64,000 nucleotides of DNA from Planctomycetota bacterium. Lineage in GTDB: Bacteria > Planctomycetota > UBA1135 > GCA-002686595. The notes under the pieces were generated by a model. The model made no database searches and was not told the DNA's origin. It saw only the letters and a program-made list of their open reading frames with translations. The stretch lies in NCBI GenBank assembly GCA_014238415.1, contig JABABA010000014.1:1-64000 (forward strand), in the 5' to 3' direction. Of this stretch, positions 54,569 to 64,000 are shown piece by piece (position 1 is the stretch's first letter; every line of letters starts with the position of its first letter). The translations under genes were made by a program, and so were the position numbers.

Positions 54569-56047
54569 ATGTCCCAGCCACGCCCTACGACCGACCCCTC
54601 CTCTTCACCCACCGCAAGGGGTGCTCGGCAGGTGCCCTTCACAAAAATTGTCGCCACCATCGGTCCCGCTTCGGAGGATCGCGTCGGCGAATTGATTGAT
54701 GCTGGCCTTTCTGTTGCTCGCATCAATTTCAGCCACGGGGAAGAAGGGGAAGCTCGGGAGCGGATCGCAAAGGTGCGTGCAGCGGCACAGAAGCGCTGCA
54801 CTCCCATCGGAATCCTGGTGGATCTGCCCGGCCCCAAGATGCGCACCGGCACCTTTCCTGGTGGCCGTGTCGAACTGGTTGAACGTGAGGTGATTCGCAT
54901 GCGGACGGGATCCGGCGAAGCTCTGCCTGGTGAGGTCTTGATCGATGTTCCGGCCATACACGAGAGCCTCAAGCCGGGCCATCGGGTTTTCTTGAACGAT
55001 GGCCAGATCGAAATTCTGGTAGAGGACGGTTTTGGGGAAACGGTAGTCGGACGAGTGGAAAGAGGCGGTTCCCTGGGAAATCGCAAGGGTGTGCATATGC
55101 CCGATTCCGTTGTGGATTATGAACTGCCTACACCTCGGGACCGCGCTTGGCTCAAGTTTGCCAAGGAGCTCGATGTGGAGATGGTGGGGGTCAGTTTTGC
55201 GGCCCAGGCAAAGGAGCTACGCGAAATTCGCGCGTTGATACCCAACGCAGCCATAGTCGCCAAGGTAGAACGGCGCGCCGCGGTGGATAACCTGGACGAG
55301 TTGCTCGAAGAGGCAGACGGTATCATGGTTGCCCGGGGCGACCTGGGTGTGGAACTCGAACTCGCGGACCTGCCACTGGTGCAAAAGTCGGCCTTGGCCG
55401 CAGCTGTACGAGCGGGCAAGTTCACCATCACCGCGACCGAGATGCTGGAGTCCATGATTCACTCCAGTCGTCCCACCCGGGCGGAGGTGACCGACGTTGC
55501 CAATGCTGTATTGGATGGTACCGATGCGGTGATGCTCTCAGCGGAGACTGCCATAGGCGATTATCCCGTGGAAGCGGTGCAGCAGATGTCGCAGATCGCT
55601 TTTTCAGTAGAACAGTCCCAGCGGTACCAGCATCGTCCACGGCTCAAACTGAACCCCGCGGAGGCCACTTTCTTCAATGCGATTGCCATGGCCGCTGTCC
55701 ACACGGCAAATGCCCTGGGACTCAAGCGCATCGTAGCCTTCACCGAGACCGGCAATACCGTGCGCTTGATCTCAAGATACCGGCCCAATGCCGAAATCAT
55801 CGGGCTCTCTCCGAACCCCTCGGTGGTAGCGCGTATGACCAGTCTGGCCCACGTGCGTCCGGTGCTGTTTCGCCGGGAAGTCAGCCTGGAGGATATGATT
55901 CACATTGCTTCTGAGGCCTTGGAACTGCGGGGGGTCTGCGAATCTGGCGAAGAAATCGTGATCGTTGCTGGTGTGCCTCCGGGGGTGGCGCGCAGTACCA
56001 ATGTAATGAAGCTTCACCGAATCGGGGAAGAGGTCAAATTCCATTGA
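54569..56047 (+). CDS. pyk: pyruvate kinase
   Basis: The 492-residue glycolytic enzyme transfers phosphate from PEP to ADP. It has TKIVATIGPAS at the start, the RINFSHG and DLPGPKMRTG blocks, MVARGDLGVELE and the signature TATEMLESMIHSSRPTRAE. The domain order (A, B, A, C) and length are normal. The first 22 residues are a low-complexity extension. Confidence 0.95.
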   Translation: MSQPRPTTDPSSSPTARGARQVPFTKIVATIGPASEDRVGELIDAGLSVARINFSHGEEGEARERIAKVRAAAQKRCTPIGILVDLPGPKMRTGTFPGGRVELVEREVIRMRTGSGEALPGEVLIDVPAIHESLKPGHRVFLNDGQIEILVEDGFGETVVGRVERGGSLGNRKGVHMPDSVVDYELPTPRDRAWLKFAKELDVEMVGVSFAAQAKELREIRALIPNAAIVAKVERRAAVDNLDELLEEADGIMVARGDLGVELELADLPLVQKSALAAAVRAGKFTITATEMLESMIHSSRPTRAEVTDVANAVLDGTDAVMLSAETAIGDYPVEAVQQMSQIAFSVEQSQRYQHRPRLKLNPAEATFFNAIAMAAVHTANALGLKRIVAFTETGNTVRLISRYRPNAEIIGLSPNPSVVARMTSLAHVRPVLFRREVSLEDMIHIASEALELRGVCESGEEIVIVAGVPPGVARSTNVMKLHRIGEEVKFH

Positions 56048-56102
56048 ACCCTTGGCTGACTCTTGACCTTGAGGGCTTTGAAGTAGAATCTGGCTCGCCC
56101 CC

Positions 56103-57008
56103 ATGTTGAATCGTTTCCAATTTTCGCGCTTGAATCCCTTGCGTCGTTACGCTGGCGCCGGTGTCAAGAGTCGGTCTGCTCCCGAAGCGCAGGTTCCGTA
56201 CGACCCAGAACTCCTGAGCGCAGCCCGTGTGGTGTGTGTGGCCAGCGGCAAGGGCGGCACGGGCAAGAGTGTGCTGGCTTCCAACCTGGCGATCCAACGT
56301 GCGCGTCGCGGAGAGCGCGTGTTGCTAGTTGACTTTGACGCAGGCATGGCCAACGCCCATCTGCTCCTTGGAATGACGCCGGTGCATGACCTGGGGCATG
56401 TGCTTGATGGGCAGGTCAAGGCGCACGAGGCTGTGATCGAAGGACCCCATGGACTGAAGCTGCTTTCGGGTGGTGTGGGTCGTCAAGCGCTGGTCAATCC
56501 CACCCGGCGCCAGCTCGATCGGCTCTTCAAGGCTCTGATTCCCCTTGAGAGTGAGTTTGATCTGATCGTGATCGACCACGGGGCGGGGCTTGGGTATTCC
56601 ACCTTGGCCCACCTGGCAGCCACCAGCACCCTGATCCTGGTCACCAATCCAGAACTCACCGCACTCAGTGATGCCTATGCCCTCTACAAGCGTGCGGTGA
56701 CGGTCAATCCCTCCATCAAAGTAGGGGTTGTGATCAATCGAGCTGGTGATGAGGCCGTGGCCGCAGCAGCCTGGACGCGCTTCCGGGGGGCGGCCCTGCG
56801 CTTCCTGAAGCGTGAACCGGAGTACATAGGCTGGGTGCCTGCGGATCCTGCCGTCACCCAGAGCGTACAGCAGCGCAGCCCCGTGACTGTGTCCTGGCCA
56901 GCTTCTCCGGCGGCGCAGGCCCTGCAGGCTGTGGTGCAGTGGGGCCCCTTGGATCTGGCCCGTGCGTCCTCTTCATTCTTCCAGGGTGCCCGGCGAGCCT
57001 TGCGCTGA
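56103..57008 (+). CDS. MinD/FlhG-type ATPase
   Basis: The 301-residue protein has a deviant Walker A motif (GKGGTGKS), followed by VLLVDFDAGMANAHLLLG and IVIDHGAG. The sequence after the P-loop resembles FlhG/YlxH (flagellar number control) more than MinD. No flagellar genes are visible, and a C-terminal membrane helix is not obvious. A TAGAAT hexamer lies 13 nt upstream. It is next to a ParA gene. Confidence 0.75.
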   Translation: MLNRFQFSRLNPLRRYAGAGVKSRSAPEAQVPYDPELLSAARVVCVASGKGGTGKSVLASNLAIQRARRGERVLLVDFDAGMANAHLLLGMTPVHDLGHVLDGQVKAHEAVIEGPHGLKLLSGGVGRQALVNPTRRQLDRLFKALIPLESEFDLIVIDHGAGLGYSTLAHLAATSTLILVTNPELTALSDAYALYKRAVTVNPSIKVGVVINRAGDEAVAAAAWTRFRGAALRFLKREPEYIGWVPADPAVTQSVQQRSPVTVSWPASPAAQALQAVVQWGPLDLARASSSFFQGARRALR

Positions 57009-57120
57009 CTAGTCCGATCCTAGATCGTGTTTGTCTGGCTTGCCCCATCCTTCCGCGGCATAATCAGACCAGAGCGAATCTCGGCCTTGTTCGGGGCCCG
57101 ATTCAAGACAGCAAAACCCC

Positions 57121-58011
57121 ATGACTCCTCAAGCCAGCATTCCCAAGCGGGGCCGCCATCCGGGCGGACCCTTGCAAGTGCTGGCGTTGGTCAACCAGAA
57201 GGGGGGCTGTGGCAAGACAACCACCGCGGTCAATTTGGCTGGCGCACTGGCCCAACGGGGAGAGCGCGTGTTGCTGGTGGATTTGGATCCCCAGTCCCAC
57301 GCTACCATGGCCCTTGGTTGTGCGCCCCTGGAAGAACCCACGGTCGCCGAGGTCCTGCTCGATGAGGCTTACATTGAACAGGCGATTCAGAGCGGCCCCT
57401 TGGGCATCGACCTGGTTCCTTCCCGGCCGCGGTTGGTGGAGTTCGAAGAGACCGCCGAGCGCTTGCTGCATCCGGAGCAGCGACTGAAGGTTTCCCTCGA
57501 CGCGGTTCGTGATCGTTACGACTGGGTCATTGTGGACTGCCCGCCTCGTGCTGAGGGGGTGCTCTGCGCCAATGCGCTGTTTGCTTGTACATCTGCCTTC
57601 TTGATCGTGGAAACCGGCGCCTTCGCCTTGCAGGGTGCCCTGCAAGCCTTGAGGGTTCTGGATGAGATGGGGGAGAATCAGGGGCGTGCGTATGAAGTGC
57701 GTGTGGTGGGGACCCTCTTTGATCGTCGCATGCGCCTCGCTCGGGAACTATTGGTGGCCTTGCATGCGCGTTTTGGTGCCGCCATGTTCGATACGGTGAT
57801 TCGTACCAGCGTACGTCTGCGCGAAGCCCCGGCGGTGGGCTTGCCGGTGCAGGCTCTGGATGCCTCCTGCCGCGCGACCCAGGATTTTGCTGCCTTGGCC
57901 GGCGAGGTGGCGGGGATGTTTGGTCCGGAGGCGGATCGTGCCAGCCTGTTGCAGGCCGGCTTGACCCCTTCGCATGAGTCTCCTGTTTTGATTACCAGTA
58001 AGAACCACTAG
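57121..58011 (+). CDS. ParA-family ATPase
   Basis: The 296-residue protein has ALVNQKGGCGKTTTAVNLA (deviant Walker A), LLVDLDPQSHATMALG and IVDCPPRAEG. ParA proteins position DNA or protein cargo. There is no ParB gene beside it; the next gene encodes a helix-hairpin-helix protein that may be the partner. The spacing to that gene is 22 bases. Confidence 0.85.
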   Translation: MTPQASIPKRGRHPGGPLQVLALVNQKGGCGKTTTAVNLAGALAQRGERVLLVDLDPQSHATMALGCAPLEEPTVAEVLLDEAYIEQAIQSGPLGIDLVPSRPRLVEFEETAERLLHPEQRLKVSLDAVRDRYDWVIVDCPPRAEGVLCANALFACTSAFLIVETGAFALQGALQALRVLDEMGENQGRAYEVRVVGTLFDRRMRLARELLVALHARFGAAMFDTVIRTSVRLREAPAVGLPVQALDASCRATQDFAALAGEVAGMFGPEADRASLLQAGLTPSHESPVLITSKNH

Positions 58012-58033
58012 ACGAGTACCCCTCAAGAACCCC

Positions 58034-59326
58034 ATGGAAGCTCTAGCCCTGCTTTGCACCCTGCATGCTGACGGTCCCTCTACCCTCAAGCGCCTGCGCA
58101 GAGGTGGTTGCAATTCCCTGCGAGCCGTTGAGGGCATGCCTGCAGAGGAACTGGCCAGGCTGGTGGGTATTTCTGCTTCCACTGCCCGGCGCTTTGTTCG
58201 CGAGGCGACCAACTTGCGTCAGCGTCTGGTACCCGGTGAAGAGGCCCCTTCGTTGGATGTGGAGGAAGTGCCGGAATTCTTGGATGCCGATCCGATTCAG
58301 GCGCCCGTGGGGACTGCTCTGGATCAACGGGATGAACTTGCCATGGAGCGCATGTTGGCAGTGCCGATGGCAGAGTCACCGATTGAGGGGCCCGAGGGAG
58401 AACAAGTTGAGGCCTTTCAACAGGCTGAAAGGGAGCCTGAGCAAATTTCCGAGACTGGTCGGGATTCCAACCCGGGTCTTGAACCCGGCGCAGTAGATGG
58501 CTTGGATCGGGAGTTGATTGAGGTGCTGGCAAGCCAGGGCATAGTATCCCTCTGGGACCTTGCCAACCTGGATGCGGGAGCCTTAGCCCGTTCCAGCGGC
58601 GTGCCCTTTGGGCGCTTGACCCGGATTCGATTCCTGGCTCGTCGGGAGAATCCCGAGCGGCCGCCGGAACAACTGCCCAAGGAGGAGCCCGAACGCTCCG
58701 ATGAGATATGGATCGACCTGCGCGAAGAGCCGGTTGAGATTGAGTCCAATTCCGTAGAGACTGAAGTGATCGACTGGCAACCCCTTGAGTTGGAGCCGGC
58801 AGACCTCGAACCGGTGGACTTAGCTGCTGAGCAGGCGGATCTTGAGAAAGTCCAACCTGTAGAAGATAGGCATAGCGAAGATGAGGACCGTTCCATGCCA
58901 GGTACGCCGACTACGCTCTATGTTGCGCCCAGCGCATACGAGCAGCCCGTGCCCCTTGATGGAGATCCCACCCAACGGCCGCCCTTCTGGGAAGTCCGTG
59001 AAGAATGGCGTGCGGGGGCTCATCGGGTGAACGAGCAGAAGGTTCAAGAGGAGCTGCCAGCAACCGATGCGCTTCCCGGGTCTGGTGCCCATTCCAACGC
59101 TGAAGCCCCCTCCGCCAGCACGACCCTGGGCTGGGATTTCAAGGTTCCCACTCCTCCGGGTTACTTGGCGCCCAGTAGTTATCCTCCGGTCCATTTGCCA
59201 AATGCCGCGCATGTGCGCATCGATCGCTTGACCGAAGGAGGCGAGGAGGGCGCGTCTGCTCGCCCTGATGACCGCTGTACGAGTTCTGAAGAGCCTGATG
59301 AGGGCATCGCTGGGCCATTTGCCTGA
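58034..59326 (+). CDS. protein with two helix-hairpin-helix-like modules
   Basis: The 430-residue acidic protein has an N-terminal helical module (STLKRLRRGGCNSLRAVEGM, then ELARLVGISASTARRFV). A second such module sits at about residues 157-198 (LASQGIVSLWDLANLDAGA). These resemble the DUF4332/HhH domains that bind DNA without sequence specificity. The rest is disordered and rich in Glu and Pro. As the last member of the MinD-ParA-HhH run it may link a ParA to DNA; this is inference. Confidence 0.5.
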   Translation: MEALALLCTLHADGPSTLKRLRRGGCNSLRAVEGMPAEELARLVGISASTARRFVREATNLRQRLVPGEEAPSLDVEEVPEFLDADPIQAPVGTALDQRDELAMERMLAVPMAESPIEGPEGEQVEAFQQAEREPEQISETGRDSNPGLEPGAVDGLDRELIEVLASQGIVSLWDLANLDAGALARSSGVPFGRLTRIRFLARRENPERPPEQLPKEEPERSDEIWIDLREEPVEIESNSVETEVIDWQPLELEPADLEPVDLAAEQADLEKVQPVEDRHSEDEDRSMPGTPTTLYVAPSAYEQPVPLDGDPTQRPPFWEVREEWRAGAHRVNEQKVQEELPATDALPGSGAHSNAEAPSASTTLGWDFKVPTPPGYLAPSSYPPVHLPNAAHVRIDRLTEGGEEGASARPDDRCTSSEEPDEGIAGPFA

Positions 59327-59391
59327 TGTTTCCTTCTCTGGAGACACAGTTCGGGCCCGGGCCTATGTGATTCTTGAGTAGGCTGGGGTTT

Positions 59392-60555
59392 GTGGTGACC
59401 CTTCAGATCTCTTCCCTGGCAGCATCGCTGCTGCTTTGCATGCCTTGTTCAATCGGCAGTGCAGACTATCCCTGGGTAGCGGACTTGGACGGTCAGCCGG
59501 CATTTGGATCCAAGGCGCAACTGCGGCAGGTGGAGAAATTCTGGCGCAAGCCAAGCGCGGCGGATCAGGCGGTGCGTTTGGCCCTCGCGGATCTGGTGCC
59601 GCGGTTTGAATTGGAGGTTGCCATGGCGAGGGCAGAAGACCAGCGCCAGGGGCTCGACCGACTGGTTCTGGCTTTTCACTCGGGTCTGGAGGATCCGGAA
59701 TTCGATCCTTCGGCTTTGGTCCTTGAGGAACTGATTATCGACCCTTTCAGCGTTGGCTTGAATTCCCAGCATGCACTGATCTTGGTTCGAGTGGCGGGAG
59801 ACGCCCGTCGTCAGGTGCGCATCTGGTTGCTGCAGGAGGGAGCGCAAGAGGTGCGCGAACTGACGGCCGCACATGCGCTCCTGAACTCCCACACCTATGG
59901 CCTCGGGCGCTTGGAAGAGGTTGGTCTTGTGCAGTTGATTACCGCGCGCCTCGACCTTGCGGCGCTTCGCTTGCGAGCGATTCTGGCGGATCTGGAGGTG
60001 TTTCAGGAGGGTCCCGGTTCAGAACTCTCGGTGCCCAACTCAGATGCGGTGCGTTTGGCCCAGGCATTTGTGATGGGTGAGCGGGAGGCGGGGGGAGCCT
60101 GGAGTCAATGGGTCAGCGGAGCGAAGCAGTCTGCCCGGGACTTTCAGTCTGGAACGAAGCTTGCTGCCTTGAACAAGAATCAGGCCGCTACTCTGGTCCT
60201 GCGGGAGGCGGGCCGCAAGAAAGCGGTCCAGAACCTGGTTCAGATGCGCGAATTGGCACCTGCTGATGGGACCTTCCCACTTCTCACTGGCAGCAACGCC
60301 AGGCTTTCCCGCTTCGAGCGCTGCCAGGAGGTTGTTCGTCTGGGTCTCGAGGCTCTTGCCAAGGACCCCTTCGCGGCTGAGGTTCACCAACTGGTGGGCA
60401 TCAGTTTGGATTTTATCCGCAGCCGTCGGGACGCCGCGGTTTATCTGGACCGCTATTTGCACCTCAAGGGGATCCGTTTCTACGACACCTGGACCGTGGC
60501 GCCCGGAATGCAGACCACCGCCGAACAGGACGCGCTGCTGCGGGTCTTGAGTTGA
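59392..60555 (+). CDS. hypothetical secreted protein
   Basis: The protein of about 387 residues has a signal peptide (SSLAASLLLCMPCSIGSA) and then a soluble, mainly helical body without known motif. The frame opens with a TTG at 59374. The GTG at 59392 was chosen because TAGGCT lies 7 nt upstream and the signal peptide is kept. Function unknown. Confidence 0.5.
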   Translation: MVTLQISSLAASLLLCMPCSIGSADYPWVADLDGQPAFGSKAQLRQVEKFWRKPSAADQAVRLALADLVPRFELEVAMARAEDQRQGLDRLVLAFHSGLEDPEFDPSALVLEELIIDPFSVGLNSQHALILVRVAGDARRQVRIWLLQEGAQEVRELTAAHALLNSHTYGLGRLEEVGLVQLITARLDLAALRLRAILADLEVFQEGPGSELSVPNSDAVRLAQAFVMGEREAGGAWSQWVSGAKQSARDFQSGTKLAALNKNQAATLVLREAGRKKAVQNLVQMRELAPADGTFPLLTGSNARLSRFERCQEVVRLGLEALAKDPFAAEVHQLVGISLDFIRSRRDAAVYLDRYLHLKGIRFYDTWTVAPGMQTTAEQDALLRVLS

Positions 60556-60643
60556 TCCTGACCGTCGAATCTCCTGGGTCGGAGGGCTTGTTCCCCAATC
60601 CACCTCCCATCTGGGTAGAATGGTCGCTTCGACTGCTGCTTTG

Positions 60644-61900
60644 ATGAATACCTTGACCACCCGCCAGAATGATTCCCATCTGATCGCTGCCGCCTCCAAT
60701 CGGCCAGGTGACGATCCCATTTTTGCTTTGCACGGGGAGGCTGTGCGTCGTGCTGCTGAGGGGGAGGACATTCTCAATGCCACCCTGGGCGCGCTGGTGG
60801 AAGATGACGGTTCATTGTGCGTGATGCCGAGTGTGTTCGAGGCATTCACCAGCGTGGATCCCGTTCGGGCAGCGGCCTACGCGCCCATTTCCGGAGACAA
60901 GGAGTTCCTCGATGGTGTACTGGAGGATGTGTTTGCGGGTGACCGGGAGTTGGCGGTTCATGCGGTGGTCAATGCTACTGCTGGTGGCACCGGTGCTCTT
61001 CATCACGCGGTGGTGAACTTTCTTGAGCCGGGTCAGTCGCTCTTGACCACTGATTTCTATTGGAGTCCCTACCGCATCATTGCTGAGCATACGGGCCGCA
61101 AGGTGAATACGTTTCGCATGTTTGACAGCAAGCGGAGCTTTGATCTTTCGGCGTTTGAGGCAGGACTCAGCCAACAGATGAAGACCCAGGGGCGTGCTCT
61201 TCTGGTGCTCAATTTTCCCTGCCACAATCCCACCGGGTACTCTCTCGATCCCTTCGAGTGGAAGCGCATCGTCGAGATCTTGAATGATGCGGCCAGTCAG
61301 GGTCCGGTGGCCCTCTGTTTGGATCTGGCTTATGCTCGCTATGCTACGCCTTCCGGTGAAGCCTGGGTGGAAGCGGTCAAGGGGCTGGCGTCCGGGGTAA
61401 CCCTGCTGGTGGCCTGGTCCGCATCCAAGTCCTATGCCCAATACGGTGCGCGGGTGGGCGCCCTGGTTGCTGTAGTACAGAATCAGGATCAACGAGAGCG
61501 CATCAAGTGTGCTCTGCAGCACTCCTCACGGGGTACCTGGTCCAATTGCAATCACCTCGGTCTCCTGGCCGTTGCTAATCTGCTCCAGGATGCGGATCTG
61601 CGCAGTCAGGCGGACAGGGATCGGGCGCGCCTTGTGCGTCTGCTGAGCGAACGGGTGGCCGCTTTCAACGGGGCCGCGCGAACCGCCGGCTTGGACTTCC
61701 CACGCTACGAGGGAGGCTTCTTCGTCACCGTCTTCACACCCCATGCACGCAAAGCAGCCGCGATCTGCCGCGAGGATGGGGTTTTTGTGGTGCCTCTGGA
61801 TGGTGGCTTGCGTCTGGCTCTTTGCGCAACTCCCGTCGCACAGGTGGCCCGCTTGGTCAAGAGTCTGGCTCATGGAATTCAATCTGCCGGAGGTGCCTGA
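60644..61900 (+). CDS. class I/II aminotransferase
   Basis: The fold-type I PLP enzyme has about 418 residues. PLP-binding residues appear in TAGGTGALHHAV, NFPCHNPTGY, CLDLAYARYA and the lysine motif WSASKSYAQYGARVGAL. It resembles aromatic or aspartate aminotransferases. TAGAAT at the upstream side overlaps an earlier ATG (60620), so translation from 60644 is preferred. The UPRT gene follows after 3 bases. Confidence 0.88.
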   Translation: MNTLTTRQNDSHLIAAASNRPGDDPIFALHGEAVRRAAEGEDILNATLGALVEDDGSLCVMPSVFEAFTSVDPVRAAAYAPISGDKEFLDGVLEDVFAGDRELAVHAVVNATAGGTGALHHAVVNFLEPGQSLLTTDFYWSPYRIIAEHTGRKVNTFRMFDSKRSFDLSAFEAGLSQQMKTQGRALLVLNFPCHNPTGYSLDPFEWKRIVEILNDAASQGPVALCLDLAYARYATPSGEAWVEAVKGLASGVTLLVAWSASKSYAQYGARVGALVAVVQNQDQRERIKCALQHSSRGTWSNCNHLGLLAVANLLQDADLRSQADRDRARLVRLLSERVAAFNGAARTAGLDFPRYEGGFFVTVFTPHARKAAAICREDGVFVVPLDGGLRLALCATPVAQVARLVKSLAHGIQSAGGA

Positions 61901-61903
61901 GCC

Positions 61904-62719
61904 ATGGGCGTTTCCTCTCCGGAGGTTCGGGACCATTCCAGTATTGGTTTGAAGCACGCCTATGGAGAGCGCGTGTACATTCAAGACGATGCCTTGAGCG
62001 CTACACTGCTGGCGCGTCTTTCTTCCGCTGATACACCCCATCCAGAACTGATGGCGGTTCTGCGCGCGGCCTACCAGCATCTGGGCATGCAGGCTTTTGG
62101 AATGTCATTGTCTGCATGCGAGGCCGAGATTCCTACGCGCATGCTCGCCCTGCAGCCCGATGCCGGGGTTTGGCGAGGCATGTTGCTTGACCCCTCTGAA
62201 CGCGTTGTGGTGTTGGACATCATGCGCGGGGGCATTGTTCCAGCCCAGACCCTGTTCGAGTTGCTGACTCTGGTGTTGCCATTGGATTCTCTGCGCCTCG
62301 ACCATTTGGACATGGCGCGTATCTCCGATGAGAGCGGGCGCGTGAGCGGAGTCGATCTGCGCGCTGCCAAGGTTGGGGGCACCCTGGAAGGGGCGACTCT
62401 TGTGATTCCAGATCCAATGGGAGCCACTGGGGGAACCCTCAGGCGAGCAGTTTCCTGGCTCTGCGAGCACCATGGGACCCCGAAGCAGATTCTGGCTCTG
62501 CCCTTGATTGCGACCCCTGAGTTCTTGGCCGCGACCCGGGACCTGGATCAGGAAGTGCAGGTTTTTGCAGGTCGAGTGGATCGTGGGCTCTCTCCCGCCC
62601 ATGTGCTCAGGGAGACGCCCGGAGCCTGCTGGGATGAGGAGCGCGGCTTGACCGAGACGGGCTACATAGTTCCCGGCGCCGGTGGCTTGGGCGAGGTGAT
62701 CAACAATTCCTGGTGCTGA
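61904..62719 (+). CDS. uracil phosphoribosyltransferase-like protein
   Basis: The 271-residue protein has the PRPP loop IPDPMGATGGTLRRAV and the uracil-binding C-terminus TGYIVPGAGGLGEVINN. UPRT salvages uracil to UMP. It is longer than the usual 210 residues, with an N-terminal extension and an insertion. A regulatory or altered-specificity variant cannot be excluded. Confidence 0.75.
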   Translation: MGVSSPEVRDHSSIGLKHAYGERVYIQDDALSATLLARLSSADTPHPELMAVLRAAYQHLGMQAFGMSLSACEAEIPTRMLALQPDAGVWRGMLLDPSERVVVLDIMRGGIVPAQTLFELLTLVLPLDSLRLDHLDMARISDESGRVSGVDLRAAKVGGTLEGATLVIPDPMGATGGTLRRAVSWLCEHHGTPKQILALPLIATPEFLAATRDLDQEVQVFAGRVDRGLSPAHVLRETPGACWDEERGLTETGYIVPGAGGLGEVINNSWC

Positions 62720-62839
62720 GCCAACCGGGTTCTGCGGGGCCTGGGTTTGCCCACCCGGGGTCCCTGCGCTAAACTCCTGTGTCTGGAAGTTCCGGCTTCC
62801 ATATTGTTTCCCTGCCAGACCTCAGAAGAGAAGAACACC

Positions 62840-63178
62840 ATGACCTACGTTGTCGCCGAACCCTGCGTGAAATGCAAGTACACTGACTGTGTGGATGTCT
62901 GCCCGGTGGACTGTTTCGCTGAAGGGGTGAACTTTCTTGCTATCAACCCCGACGAGTGCATCGACTGCGGGGCCTGCGTTCCCGAATGTCCCACCGAAGC
63001 GATCTTCGAAGAGACCGAGGTGCCCGAGCAGTGGGCCGACTATGTGGAGTTGAACGCCAAGCTGGCGGGCCTCTGGCCGTTGATCACCGACAAGAAGGAC
63101 GCCCTTGATGACGCTGACGATTGGAAGGATGTGGAGAAAAAGCGCGAGCATCTCTCCGAAGAAGCATTCAGCGAGTGA
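62840..63178 (+). CDS. fdxA: 7Fe ferredoxin
   Basis: The 112-residue protein has the Cys pattern of FdxA-type ferredoxins with one 3Fe-4S and one 4Fe-4S cluster ([17 protein letters not shown] and [12 protein letters not shown]). It carries electrons in the cytosol. The frame is open from 62747, but the family starts at MTYVV. Unlike most genes here it has a leader with a Shine-Dalgarno-like AGAAGAG before the ATG. Confidence 0.92.
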   Translation: MTYVVAEPCVKCKYTDCVDVCPVDCFAEGVNFLAINPDECIDCGACVPECPTEAIFEETEVPEQWADYVELNAKLAGLWPLITDKKDALDDADDWKDVEKKREHLSEEAFSE

Positions 63179-63287
63179 TTCTCTGGGTGGCGAATTTCGC
63201 GGCGCTTGATTGCGTCATGAATCCACTCGGCGCCTCATCATCAAAGCCGCAAGTTCTCTAGAAGGTTCACCAGTTCGGTAGCTCTTG

Positions 63288-64000
63288 CTACTTGCGGCGG
63301 TCGAGGGTCCGCTTGGCTTTGGATTCCTTTGCTCCAGAGAGGCCAGGCTTCCCCTTCCCTTCCTTGTGCTTGGCTGACTTGCGCGCCGCGAGGGCTTCTG
63401 GCGGAGGGTTCGGCGGGATCAGGCACTTGGCCTGCTTGCCAATCAAGTCCTCTCGTCCGGCAGCAGTCAGGGCTTCGTGCACAAGGAACCAGTTGCTGGG
63501 CTCGAAGAACTGCATCAGGGCCTTCTGCACTCGCCGGTCCCGAAGGCGCTGCACAGTCTTCACCGGTTTGAGGGTCATGGGATCAAGCCCCGTGTAATGC
63601 ATGCAAGTGGCGATGTCCATTGGCGCCGGGATGAACTCTTGCACCTGCCGTGGTTTGTAGCCTCGGGCCTTCAGGAACTCGGCCAGTTCGATCATTTCTT
63701 CCGGTCCCGTGCCCGGGTGCCCTGAGATGAAGTAGGGCACCAGGTATTGTTCTTTCCCAGCTCGCTTGCTGGCTGCAGTAAAGCGATCTGCGAAGCCGTC
63801 AAAGTCATCCACTGCAGGCTTCTTCATCAGCTTGAGCACCTTGGGGGATGCATGTTCAGGAGCCACCTTCAAGTGTCCCCCCACATGATGGGCGGCGAGT
63901 TCCTCCAGATAGGCGTCGTCGTTCTGAGCCAGATCCATGCGGATTCCCGAGGCTATGTGTACCCGTTTGACCCCTTCGGTGTTGCGCGCCTCGCTCATCA
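63288..64000 (-). CDS. YgiQ-family radical SAM protein, C-terminal part
   Basis: About 237 residues of the C-terminal region are present; the gene continues past the window edge. Recognisable family segments are GGHLKVAPEHASPKVLKLM, YFISGHPGTGPEEM and VQEFIPAPMDIATCM. The radical SAM CxxxCxxC is upstream and not visible. It ends in a Lys-rich tail. The molecular role of YgiQ is not established. Confidence 0.85.
   Translation of the reverse strand, partial: MSEARNTEGVKRVHIASGIRMDLAQNDDAYLEELAAHHVGGHLKVAPEHASPKVLKLMKKPAVDDFDGFADRFTAASKRAGKEQYLVPYFISGHPGTGPEEMIELAEFLKARGYKPRQVQEFIPAPMDIATCMHYTGLDPMTLKPVKTVQRLRDRRVQKALMQFFEPSNWFLVHEALTAAGREDLIGKQAKCLIPPNPPPEALAARKSAKHKEGKGKPGLSGAKESKAKRTLDRRK

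Overview
The window looks like one contiguous stretch of a free-living, GC-rich (about 60% by eye), Gram-negative-type bacterium. The outer-membrane porin, lipoproteins, four clustered secreted sulfatases, polysaccharide esterases, Tim44/TerB-type protein and scarcity of Shine-Dalgarno sites fit a marine member of the Planctomycetota or a close relative. This placement is an inference from gene content; no rRNA or marker phylogeny is available here.

Layout. 1-4.1 kb holds secreted esterases and a phosphatase (CE15 glucuronoyl esterase-like, PhoD, SASA esterase) and a decayed HTH regulator. 4.3-9.1 kb carries a single-chain pyruvate dehydrogenase E1, a large Tim44/zinc-ribbon/TerB membrane protein and a tRNA-Arg(CCT) with several mismatches. 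9.2-15.9 kb is an accessory island: a WD40-like protein, a beta-barrel pseudogene with two in-frame stops, a DUF6090 protein, several small membrane or secreted proteins and four families of short repeats. 15.9-24.4 kb is a minus-strand operon of an OprB-like porin followed by four formylglycine-type sulfatases, probably a sulfated-polysaccharide utilisation unit. 25-43.6 kb is mostly housekeeping: DUF697, mutM, efp, queuosine precursor transporter, FKBP, speA, leucyl aminopeptidase, dus, threonine dehydratase, a sulfatase-like lipoprotein, TrmJ-type methylase, PduO, miaE and an MBOAT/AlgX-type polysaccharide O-acetylation pair. 45-64 kb has patatin, asparaginase, Smr, pta, the AtuA pair, pyroglutamyl peptidase, pyruvate kinase, a MinD/ParA/helix-hairpin-helix group, an aminotransferase, UPRT, ferredoxin and a partial YgiQ.

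The most striking content is three probable selenoprotein genes within about 10 kb, each interrupted by one in-frame TGA at a redox-cysteine position. They are a redoxin fusion (43687-45186, W-U-A-G-C), an ArsC-like protein (51545-51895, U-T-S-C) and a SelW/Rdx protein (53849-54073, C-V-T-U). Each TGA is followed at the right distance by a hairpin; the Rdx hairpin has the apical loop GGUCU, the same loop as the E. coli fdhF SECIS. Conventional gene calling splits or misses all three. No selA, selB, selD or tRNA-Sec was seen in the window.

A second global pattern is a TAnnnT hexamer 6-9 nt upstream of the start codon in about a dozen operon-leading genes that lack a Shine-Dalgarno site. This suggests widespread leaderless transcription. 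It also supports several start choices made here, including two of the selenoprotein genes.
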